64,000 nt of DNA from Thermoanaerobaculia bacterium (GTDB lineage: Bacteria; Acidobacteriota; Thermoanaerobaculia; Multivoradales; JAHEKO01), in the NCBI GenBank assembly GCA_947259925.1, contig CAMYOG010000022.1:1-64000 (forward strand), in the 5' to 3' direction. The translations under genes and the position numbers were made by a program. The notes beneath the pieces were generated by a model that saw only the letters and a program-made list of their open reading frames with translations, did not search any database and was not told the DNA's origin. This document shows positions 35,101-42,013 of this stretch, one piece after another (the stretch's first letter is position 1; each line of letters opens with the position of its first letter).

Positions 35101-38100
35101 CCCCTCGGACGAGTCGAAGCGGCGCCTCATGATCCGCTGCTCGCCGTGGAAGACCTCCAGCAACAGCTCCTGGTCGGCGAGCGCCGAGTGCACGAACAGG
35201 CGCGCCGTCTCGCCCACCGAGACGGAATCGCGCTCGCCGACCAGCACGGCGGGCAGCGCCAGTCGCATGGTGTCGGGCGCCACGACCAGGAGCTCACTCT
35301 GGGTCGTGTACTGCGCGCCGAAATCGTCTTCGCTGAGGTAGTGGAGACGGTAGACGCCCGCCTCCAGGCCGTCGATCTCGACGCTGGTCGCGCCGTCCTC
35401 GTCGTGGGTCAGCTCGCCCGACTGCAGCTCGCTGCCGTCGGGCCACCGGCGCAGCCACTGCTCGACGGTGAGCCCGGGCTCCCATCTAGCCCGCTGGTGA
35501 TCGCCGGGCGTCGTGAACGCGCTCTCGTCGTCCGGTAACCAGGTCGCCGGCTGCTCGGCGGGCAGACTCGCCTGCTCAGGCTGGCTCACCCGTACCAGGC
35601 GCCAGCTACCCCGGCCGGGCGCCGGCCGCCCGTCGAGGTCGGAGCGCGTGATCCGGACGACCGCCGGCTCGCTCGCGAGCAAGAAACCGGTCTCGCGAGC
35701 GATCGAGGCCTCGACGGCCACGAAGCCGAGCCGGAACGAGCGCGAGTCGGAGCGGGTCTCGCCGCCCTCGTCGGTGACCTCGGCGCTCAGCCGGTAGCGG
35801 TAGGTGATCCCCGGATCGGCGCGTTCCCGCTCGTCGGCCTCGGGCACGAACTCGATTTCGAACCTGCCGTCGGCGTCGAGGTCGGCGGTGCCGGAGGCGA
35901 TCGTTTCGGCGCGGCCGACCGGCGGCCGCCACCAGTACCACCAGAGCGGATAGACCGGCTCCCGCACCACGCGCCACTCGACCGCACCGGCGGTGACCGG
36001 CAACCCGAAGTAGTAGCGCGCTTCACCCGCCAGCCGTGCCGGACGGTTCAAGCGCAGGGCCTCCTCCGGATCGAGAATCGCTACCTCGAACGTCGGCCGC
36101 TTGTACTCCTCTACCCGGATCGGGAGAGTCGCCCCGATCGAGCTGCGCAGGCTCCAGCCGCCCAGAAGCCTGCCGCGCGGAATCGCGAAGCTGCCGGAAA
36201 CCGAGCCGAATCCGTTGGTCTCGACGGCCACCGTCTCGACCACCTCGCCGTTGGCGTCCACGAGATCGACCTCGACCTCGGTCTCCGGGAGCGTCTTGAG
36301 GGTGCCGGTCGCCGCGTCGCCGCGATAGGCGACGAGCTTCCAGAGCACCTCCTGACCGGGCCGGTAGACACTGCGATCGGAGTAGATCAGGCCGGAACGG
36401 CGCTGGCGGCGAGCCGGCCGGCGTCCGACCGTCAGGTAGGCGTCGTCGACCGCGAACTGGTCGCCGAGCTCGGCAGCCACGAAATAACCGCCCCGTTGCT
36501 CGCCGAGAGCGAAGTGCACCGTGCCCCGGTCGTCGGTCTGGCCGCCGCTGACCCGCCGGTGCCCGCGCCGGTAGTCCCGGCTCCAGAGCGAGACCTCGAC
36601 GTCGGACAGCGGACGGCCACTCGCTCCCGACCGCACCGTGATCTCCACCCCGGTCGGCGTCTGGCGGCGGACGATCACCAGATCGGAGACGATCATCGAA
36701 ACCGCGGCGGCGAGATTCGCCTGCTCCGCGAAGTCCTCGTGCGCCGAAGCGACGATTACCCAGGCTCCCGGCGAATCGAGCGGTGGCGTCACGAAGGTCG
36801 CGTGCGAGCGGAAGTCGGGCGTCGCCGGTAGGTCACTCGACCAGCTCCGCTCGGGCGCGCCGCCCTCGAGCAGGCCGGCGACGTCGCTCTGGTCGGGAAG
36901 CAGGCTGAAGTCGCTCGACTCGAAGACCCTCGCTCTCAGGTCGACCCGGTAGGCCCTGAAGTACAGTCGTCCAAGGCTCTTGTGCTGGACGCGGATCGAG
37001 CGCTGGCCGGGGGCGTCGACCTTCATCGCCTCGATCGAGAACGTCGGCGCCTCGATCGCCGCGACCAGGTGAGCACAGCGCCGTCCGCCGATCGCCTTGG
37101 GGTGGGCCACCGCGCACTCCGCCGCGATCTCATGCGCGGCGATCAGGCTGTCGTGCCGCCCTTCGTCGCGCACCATCTCGGCGAGCAGCGCCCTACCGAC
37201 CGACCACCAGGCCAGGCTCCGATCCACCTCTTCGAGGCGTGCTTCGAGCGCCTGGCGAATCCGCTGGCGATCGGACTCGCCACTGAACGCGGCGTGCAGC
37301 CGTCGCAGTCGCTCCAGGCGAGCCTCCAGCGCGGCCTCCTCCCGGCCGGCGGATCGGTGCCAGGCCTCGAGATCCGCGAGAATCGCGGCGATCCGCAGCA
37401 GGGGATGGACGGCGGGGTCGTCGCGGACCACGGTCACCGGCGATGCCGAGGTCAGCCGATCGAGATCGAGCCGGTAGAGGCGGTTCGAGTCCTCTGGGCG
37501 CCAGTAGGAGCTATCGGCCAGGAGCTCGACCCACAGATAGGCGACCGTATCCCTCAAGGTGCCGCGGACGCGGGCCGGGTAGTCGTTCTTCCGGATGTAG
37601 CGCTCTGCCGAGCCGAGCGGCTCGGCGCCCCACGCCTCGCGCTCGGACCAGACCTCGCCGAACGCCCGGTGCGCCTCGGCCACCAGCTGGTCGAGGGTCC
37701 AGCCGCCGAGGTCCGCACTCTCGGCGCTCGCGATCCGCTCCCGCTGGCGGATCTCCCACGAATAGACGTTCAGATACTCGACCAGACCGTGGGCGTAGAA
37801 GAGGTTGAGGATCGAGCGTGAGCGGGGCGATTCCGGCCACTCTTCGTTGCGCAGCAGATCGACCGCCCGCTCGTAGCCGTGCAGGGCGGTCCGCAGCTGG
37901 ACCTCCTGCACCAGCGCCCGGGTCCAGGCCTCGTCGTCGCCGGCGGCCCGCGCTCGCTCGCGGACTTCGGCGACCCGCTCGGCGGCCGCCTCGTACCGCT
38001 GCTCGTCGATCAGGCGCTCGATCTCGTTCCAGTCGGTCACGCGTGTCCCTTCGGCGCCGTTCGGGAGTCCCGCCGGCTCGGCGGCGTCGACGGCACACCC

Positions 38101-38169
38101 GAGCGACAGGGCGGCGGCCAGCAGGCCCGCCCAGCAGACTCGGAGCGCGCTCGAGCCGAGGCTATTCAT
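32170..38169 (-). CDS. bacterial alpha-2-macroglobulin family lipoprotein
   Basis: A 1999-residue envelope protein, the largest gene here. The N-terminus is a lipoprotein signal (LLAAALSLGC lipobox), then a helical region, then a chain of MG beta-sandwich domains (SDRSVYRPGQEVLWKLVAYR and VRVEEYKRPTFEVAIL-like features), the A2M domain (VDDDGGVAFEFTVPDSLTEW) and the thioester-containing helical TED domain. The reactive motif is CTEQ near residue 1465 (YPYECTEQTLNRFLS), so the internal thioester can form. The protein should trap invading proteases covalently in the periplasm. The usual neighbour pbpC is absent. The ATG at 38169 is used because the longer frame starts at TTG with no extra signal. 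Confidence 0.92.
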   Translation of the reverse strand: MNSLGSSALRVCWAGLLAAALSLGCAVDAAEPAGLPNGAEGTRVTDWNEIERLIDEQRYEAAAERVAEVRERARAAGDDEAWTRALVQEVQLRTALHGYERAVDLLRNEEWPESPRSRSILNLFYAHGLVEYLNVYSWEIRQRERIASAESADLGGWTLDQLVAEAHRAFGEVWSEREAWGAEPLGSAERYIRKNDYPARVRGTLRDTVAYLWVELLADSSYWRPEDSNRLYRLDLDRLTSASPVTVVRDDPAVHPLLRIAAILADLEAWHRSAGREEAALEARLERLRRLHAAFSGESDRQRIRQALEARLEEVDRSLAWWSVGRALLAEMVRDEGRHDSLIAAHEIAAECAVAHPKAIGGRRCAHLVAAIEAPTFSIEAMKVDAPGQRSIRVQHKSLGRLYFRAYRVDLRARVFESSDFSLLPDQSDVAGLLEGGAPERSWSSDLPATPDFRSHATFVTPPLDSPGAWVIVASAHEDFAEQANLAAAVSMIVSDLVIVRRQTPTGVEITVRSGASGRPLSDVEVSLWSRDYRRGHRRVSGGQTDDRGTVHFALGEQRGGYFVAAELGDQFAVDDAYLTVGRRPARRQRRSGLIYSDRSVYRPGQEVLWKLVAYRGDAATGTLKTLPETEVEVDLVDANGEVVETVAVETNGFGSVSGSFAIPRGRLLGGWSLRSSIGATLPIRVEEYKRPTFEVAILDPEEALRLNRPARLAGEARYYFGLPVTAGAVEWRVVREPVYPLWWYWWRPPVGRAETIASGTADLDADGRFEIEFVPEADERERADPGITYRYRLSAEVTDEGGETRSDSRSFRLGFVAVEASIARETGFLLASEPAVVRITRSDLDGRPAPGRGSWRLVRVSQPEQASLPAEQPATWLPDDESAFTTPGDHQRARWEPGLTVEQWLRRWPDGSELQSGELTHDEDGATSVEIDGLEAGVYRLHYLSEDDFGAQYTTQSELLVVAPDTMRLALPAVLVGERDSVSVGETARLFVHSALADQELLLEVFHGEQRIMRRRFDSSEGPRVIEIAVDDQLRGGFGVRLTALRDHQLMTVTESIFVPWDDRKLSVEFESFRDLLRPGARERWSIKLRAADGETLARGSAELLAYMYDRSLDLFAPHQPVDPLTLYPVLSGHWPLASTVGGRGSIWRLTDGRRLPGYPQLRADRLEFFDGYPIGGPGRRFARPRAREFMAMTTVRDQAGEGAMKVAEEEVRDDSAPELPSPEEPAGEGLREDFSETAFWEPHLRVDDDGGVAFEFTVPDSLTEWSVWVHALTRDLRGGSIERSTRTAKDLMVRPYLPRFLREGDEADLRVTVNNAGSTEMSGALDLDIVDPATGESVRAEFGLTAEDAEARAFTVAPGGGLTLPFSIRTPTRVGTVAFRVTARAGDLSDGELRPLPLLPGRMHLSQSRFVTLRDRDRRELRFGELGADDDPTRVDELLAVTLDAQLFYSVLNALPYLVDYPYECTEQTLNRFLSTGILGSLYDRFPSVARMARRFSERDTRFEAWEADDPNRTMSLEETPWLQMARGGGEDDLVNVLDPRIARAQRDLSLAKLEQAQTSLGGFPWWPGGPPSPYMTLYMVNGFSRALEFGVEVPREMVVRAWGYLRRHYEDELRDLATEDHHYELVTFLNYVLSNYPDPSWTGNLFSDEDRRRMLDLSFRHWREHSPLIKGFLALTLERAGRSEEAHTVWESVMDSARTTRDEGTFWVPEERAWLWYNDTIETHAFALRVLGELAPEDERRHGLVQWLLLNKKLNHWKSTRATAEVVYSLTHYLRQEGQLGVREAATVTIGSQVTGFVFEPDEYTGGRNRIVLRGGQIEPSTMSTIVVEKESPGFLFASATWHFSTERMPEVGSDDLFAVRRQLFRRQMEAGEWVLRPLGADERLEIGDQIEVHLVIRARHAAEYVHLRDPRAAGFEPETLTSGYRWDLGLGWFEEVRDSGTNFFFEWLPVGEYTLKYRLRAATSGVFRAAPATLQSMYAPEFTGHSAGAVLAIGR

Positions 38170-38291
38170 ACCACTCAATTGGACACGACCGTGGCTGCAA
38201 AGGAAACCTCCACAAGTATTTACGGGCCCTCAGGGTAAGATGCCCGTTCAGCATTCGAGTCACGTCGGCACGATGGATCGAGAGTCTGGGG

Positions 38292-39086
38292 ATGATTACC
38301 GCTCTGGTCAGCAAGAAGGGTGGCGTGGGCAAGACGACGACGTGCGTCAATCTCGCGGCGGCTCTGGCGAGCATCGGCAAGAAGGTGCTGGTCGTCGATC
38401 TGGACAGCCAGGCTTCGGCGTCCCTCTCCCTGGGCATCCCGCGAGAGCGCCTGGCGCCCTCGTCCGCCGATGTCCTCCTCCACTCGATGCCGGTCGGCGA
38501 AGCGATCCGCCCGACCCGCACCGGCGGACTCGACATCCTGCCCGCTTCCTCCGATCTCACCAACTTCGATTCGATCATGGCCACGCGCCCGGACAAGGAA
38601 CTGCTCCTGCGCCGTCAGCTCCGACCCGCAGAGACCTTCTACGACTTCATCCTGGTCGACTGCCCTTCGTCCCTTTCCCTGTTGCCCCTGAGCGCCCTGG
38701 TCGCCGCCGACAACTTCATCCTGCCCGTCGTCCCCCAGTATCTCGCGCTCGAGGGGGTACAGAACCTCTTGCCGACCGCGCAGAGGCTCCACCTGAGGTT
38801 CGGCAAGCGGACCGATCTGCTCGGCATCGTCCTGACGATCGTCGACTACCGGACCAAGACCAACCGCGACAACATCAATCTGATCCGGGGTCAGTTCGGC
38901 AGCGCGGTCTTCGCGATCGAGATCCGCACCAACATCCGGCTGGCCGAGGCGCCGGCGGAGGGGATGACGATCTTCGAATTCGACCCGGGCAGCGCGGGCG
39001 CCAAAGCGTACCGGCTGCTGGCGGCCGAGACCCTGATCCGCGCATCGCACCTCCGTCGCCCCGGCACCCGCGCCCAGGCGGTCTAG
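38292..39086 (+). CDS. ParA-family ATPase
   Basis: A 264-residue ParA/MinD-like ATPase with the deviant Walker A KKGGVGKTTTCVNLA near the N-terminus, the switch Asp in VLVVDLDSQASASLSLG, and the Walker B-like ILVDCPSSLSLLPL. No N-terminal helix-turn-helix is present. No ParB or parS-like site lies nearby, so chromosome partitioning is not supported; it may position a cellular cargo such as a chemoreceptor or carboxysome-like body, or regulate motility. The ATG at 38292 is 122 nt from the divergent macroglobulin gene. It is followed by the convergent msrB gene. Confidence 0.88.
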   Translation: MITALVSKKGGVGKTTTCVNLAAALASIGKKVLVVDLDSQASASLSLGIPRERLAPSSADVLLHSMPVGEAIRPTRTGGLDILPASSDLTNFDSIMATRPDKELLLRRQLRPAETFYDFILVDCPSSLSLLPLSALVAADNFILPVVPQYLALEGVQNLLPTAQRLHLRFGKRTDLLGIVLTIVDYRTKTNRDNINLIRGQFGSAVFAIEIRTNIRLAEAPAEGMTIFEFDPGSAGAKAYRLLAAETLIRASHLRRPGTRAQAV

Positions 39087-39104
39087 CCGAGCGCCCAAGC
39101 CCGC

Positions 39105-39575
39105 TCAGCTCTCGCCGCTCGGCTCGAAGTGCATCGCCGCCGAGTTCATGCAGTAGCGAAGACCGGTCGGCCGGGGTCCGTCCGGGAAGACGTGGCCGAG
39201 GTGGCCAGCACAGCGGGCACAGTGGACCTCGGTCCGGCGCATGAACAGGCTGCGGTCCTCCTGCTCACCGACATTGGCCGACGAGATCGGTTCGTAGTAG
39301 CTCGGCCAGCCGGTGCCCGAGTCGTACTTGGCCGACGACGAGAAGAGATCGGTCCCACAGCCGGCGCAGCGGTAGAGACCGTCGCGCTTCTCATCCCACG
39401 AGCGACCGCTGAACGCTCGTTCCGTACCGTGCTTGCGCAGCACCCGGAACTCTTCCGGCTCGAGTCGCTCGCGCCACTCGTCCTCGGTCAGCTCGACGCG
39501 CTCGACCTCGATCATCTCGCCCCGGTCGGCGGAGTAGATCTCGACCTTGGCCGCGGATTCGCCGCTCGGTTCCAT
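39105..39575 (-). CDS. msrB: peptide-methionine (R)-S-oxide reductase MsrB
   Basis: A 156-residue cytoplasmic repair enzyme reducing methionine-R-sulfoxide in proteins using thioredoxin. Two CxxC zinc pairs are seen ([12 protein letters not shown] and [13 protein letters not shown]), and the catalytic Cys lies in [13 protein letters not shown]. The core [17 protein letters not shown] is diagnostic. An N-terminal stretch of about 30 residues precedes the family core. The ATG at 39575 follows GGGAGG by 5 nt, so it is chosen over the GTG at 39581. It is divergent from the ferredoxin gene. Confidence 0.95.
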   Translation of the reverse strand: MEPSGESAAKVEIYSADRGEMIEVERVELTEDEWRERLEPEEFRVLRKHGTERAFSGRSWDEKRDGLYRCAGCGTDLFSSSAKYDSGTGWPSYYEPISSANVGEQEDRSLFMRRTEVHCARCAGHLGHVFPDGPRPTGLRYCMNSAAMHFEPSGES

Positions 39576-39660
39576 GCACACCTCCCGGTTTCTAACGTAT
39601 CAGAGCCGCCTGGCGGCGGCGCCCTAGCGAAAGCAGTGGCAATCGGTGTCGAACCCCTCT

Positions 39661-39666
39661 TATAAT
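39661..39666 (+). promoter_or_regulatory. consensus -10 element of the ferredoxin promoter
   Basis: A perfect TATAAT lies 43 nt before the ferredoxin ATG, giving a leader of about 36 nt that includes the AGGAGGAG Shine-Dalgarno at 39693-39700. The -35 region (around TGGCAA, 39637-39642, 18-nt spacer) matches poorly, so the promoter may be activated or of extended type. Confidence 0.55.
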
Positions 39667-39708
39667 GCGCGAACCGAGCTTGGCTCACGACCAGGAGGAG
39701 AACTCTTC

Positions 39709-40032
39709 ATGTCATACGTTGTTACGGAGAAGTGTCTGGGCGAGCGCTACGCTACCTGCGTCGAGGTCTGCCCCGTCGACTGCATGCACCCCGGCGAGTA
39801 CCAAGGCGAGGTCTTCCTGGTCATCGATCCGGACACTTGTATCGACTGCAGCCTGTGCAAGCCCGAGTGCCCGATCGACGCCATCGTCGAGACCGAGGAC
39901 GAGGATCCGGAATGGGCCGAGATCAACCGTAAGCTCGCCCTGGACGAAGGATGGACCGAGCACGAGCCGGTCGAGCCACGTCCCCGCAACGACCCTCCTC
40001 ACAAGCCAGGCAACGAGATCGTCAATCCCTGA
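39709..40032 (+). CDS. fdxA: FdxA-type 7Fe ferredoxin
   Basis: A 107-residue ferredoxin with one [3Fe-4S]/[4Fe-4S] half (KCLGERYATCVEVCPVDC) and one classical [4Fe-4S] motif (CIDCSLCKPECP). This is the FdxA arrangement found in many bacteria, transferring low-potential electrons in the cytoplasm. It has a C-terminal tail rich in acidic residues, Pro and His. An AGGAGGAG lies just before the ATG at 39709. It has its own -10 element and a strong terminator, so it is transcribed alone. It could serve the redox enzymes in this window, but there is no direct link. Confidence 0.93.
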   Translation: MSYVVTEKCLGERYATCVEVCPVDCMHPGEYQGEVFLVIDPDTCIDCSLCKPECPIDAIVETEDEDPEWAEINRKLALDEGWTEHEPVEPRPRNDPPHKPGNEIVNP

Positions 40033-40062
40033 CCGGCCTCGAGCCGACCGAGCCCTTAGCAG

Positions 40063-40092
40063 CGGGCAGCCGATCGGCTGCCCGTTCTGTTT
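40063..40092 (+). terminator. rho-independent terminator of the ferredoxin gene
   Basis: An uninterrupted 22-nt inverted repeat with eleven-nt halves (CGGGCAGCCGA / TCGGCTGCCCG, 40063-40084) is followed by TTCTGTTT. It starts 31 nt past the ferredoxin stop and lies between convergent genes, so it may also act on the opposite strand. Confidence 0.85.
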
Positions 40093-40107
40093 GGTGACCT
40101 GCCGCCG

Positions 40108-41955
40108 CTATTCCCCGCGGCGGATCACCAGGCGCTGATCGACCGCCGGCGGATCGACTGGCTGGACGCTGCCGTCCGGCCAGGTCACGCGCAGAGCGTC
40201 GATCGTCGCGTTCCCGCCGAGGCCGAAGTGAACGTCGAGCTCCGACTGGGACTGATAGCTCCGGGTCGGCATCACCTGCCGGCGCTGCGTCAGACCTCCC
40301 GCCTCGAGCTCGATCCAGGCGCCGATCGCGTCGCGGTTGCCACCCAGATCCTCGAGCCGGACCAGTAGCCAGTGATGCGAGCTCTCCTGATCGTTGCGTA
40401 GGAGCACCGCCCGCCGGCCGGTCTGCGTCAGCACCACGTCCAGGTCGCCGTCGTCGTCGACGTCCGCCACCGCGCTTCCCCGCCCGACGATCGGTAACGC
40501 CAGGTCCCCGGCCGTCGTTAGATCGACCGGCACGAAGCCCTGGCGATGGCCCGGCCCGGCGTTCCAGAAGAGCTGCGACGGCTGCTCGTACGTCTGGCTC
40601 GGGTCGACCGAGTTGATCTCGCTCTCGAGATGGCCGTTCACCTGCAGGATGTCGAGGCGACCGTCGAGGTCATAGTCGAACATCAGTACACCGAAGCTGA
40701 GCATCAGCCGGCTGGGAGCGCCGATCCCCTCGCCGATCGCCTCGTCGGCGTAGAAGGTGGGATCGCCCTGCGAGATGTAGAGCGAGGTCATCTCGTTGGC
40801 GAAGTTGCCGATCGCGAAGCCGAGGTCGGCGTCGTTTCGATAGTGCCCGGCATCGATGCCCATGGCACCGGTCGCCTCACCGTTGCGGCCGTAGGCGACC
40901 CCCCACAGCTCGCCGACCTCCTCGAACGTGCCGTCGCCCAGGTTGTGGTAGAGGAAGTTGCGGACGGTGTCGTTGGCGATCAGCAGGTCGATCCAGCCGT
41001 CGCGGTCGACGTCGACCGGGGCGACGGCGAGCGCCTTGGCTACCGGCACGTCGGTCGCCGGGTTGCGCACCTGGATCCCGCTCTCCACGGAGACGTCGGT
41101 GAACGTGCCGTCGCCCTCGTTGCGGTAGAGATAGGGGAACGTCCCCTGGTAGTTGAGCGGCGGACCGTAGGCGCGGCCGACGCCAGTCAGCCGATAGTCG
41201 AGCTGGAGGTCGATCTCCTTCGACCAGCGAACGTAGTTGCAGACGAAGAGATCGAGATCGCCGTCGTTGTCGTAGTCGACGAAGGCGCTGCTGCTGCTCC
41301 ACTCGTCCGGCGCTCCCGCGACTCCGGCCGCGGCGGTGACGTCGGTGAACCGACCGCGATCGTTCCGGAAGAGCCGGTTCTCGCCGACGGCGGCGATGAA
41401 CAGGTCGCGCCAGCCGTCGCCGTCGTAGTCGCCCACCGCAACCGCGGTGCCGTAGAGGGTCGTTGCCAGGCCGCTGGCGGAGCTAGCGTCGGTGAACCGG
41501 CCGCCGCCGTCGTTCCGATAGAGAGCGCTCCGCGGTGGCTCCGGAGCCGGCGTCGAGTGGGGCCAGTAGGTCGAGTTGACCAACAGGAGATCGGGGTCCT
41601 CGTCGTTGTCGTAGTCGAAGAACGCGGCGCCGCTGCCCATGGTCTCGGGCAGAAGCTTGTCGCCTTCGGCGCCGTTGAAGTGGACGAAGTCGATCCCCGC
41701 CTCCGCAGTGACGTCGACGAACGCGACCGTCGGCGCCTCGACGTCGGTCTCGACCGCAGCCGGAGCCGATCTCTCGAGGGTCTGCTCGGGCGCCTCTTCG
41801 GCCGGGCGGCGCACCCACCAGACGACGGCTCCGATCACCGCCACCAGTACCACCAGCGCGAGCGCCGACCACTTGAGCGCGCTGCCGATGATCCGATCGT
41901 CCGCCGGGACGAGCTCGTCCTCGGGGATGGAATCTCGCTGTCGATCCTGAGTCAT
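40108..41955 (-). CDS. CRTAC1-family FG-GAP / UnbV (ASPIC) protein
   Basis: A 615-residue protein with a single N-terminal transmembrane helix (ALALVVLVAVIGAVVWW), so it is membrane-anchored with the rest outside. Six or more FG-GAP/VCBS calcium loops build a beta-propeller (DYDNDEDPDLLL, DYDGDGWRDLFI, DYDNDGDLDLFV, DVDRDGWIDLLI, DYDLDGRLDILQ, DVDDDGDLDVVL). The C-terminus has the ASPIC/UnbV module (IGAWIELEAGGLTQRRQV, LRVTWPDGSVQPV). It follows the multiheme cytochrome gene by 58 nt. The pairing is repeated in Acidobacteria-like genomes (recollection). It likely binds a surface partner or the cytochrome; no enzymatic site is seen. Confidence 0.92.
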   Translation of the reverse strand: MTQDRQRDSIPEDELVPADDRIIGSALKWSALALVVLVAVIGAVVWWVRRPAEEAPEQTLERSAPAAVETDVEAPTVAFVDVTAEAGIDFVHFNGAEGDKLLPETMGSGAAFFDYDNDEDPDLLLVNSTYWPHSTPAPEPPRSALYRNDGGGRFTDASSASGLATTLYGTAVAVGDYDGDGWRDLFIAAVGENRLFRNDRGRFTDVTAAAGVAGAPDEWSSSSAFVDYDNDGDLDLFVCNYVRWSKEIDLQLDYRLTGVGRAYGPPLNYQGTFPYLYRNEGDGTFTDVSVESGIQVRNPATDVPVAKALAVAPVDVDRDGWIDLLIANDTVRNFLYHNLGDGTFEEVGELWGVAYGRNGEATGAMGIDAGHYRNDADLGFAIGNFANEMTSLYISQGDPTFYADEAIGEGIGAPSRLMLSFGVLMFDYDLDGRLDILQVNGHLESEINSVDPSQTYEQPSQLFWNAGPGHRQGFVPVDLTTAGDLALPIVGRGSAVADVDDDGDLDVVLTQTGRRAVLLRNDQESSHHWLLVRLEDLGGNRDAIGAWIELEAGGLTQRRQVMPTRSYQSQSELDVHFGLGGNATIDALRVTWPDGSVQPVDPPAVDQRLVIRRGE

Positions 41956-42013
41956 CGATCATTCGCCTCGTCGAGACGAGCGCGAAGCCTATCCGATCTG
42001 CCGGCGGCTCGGG

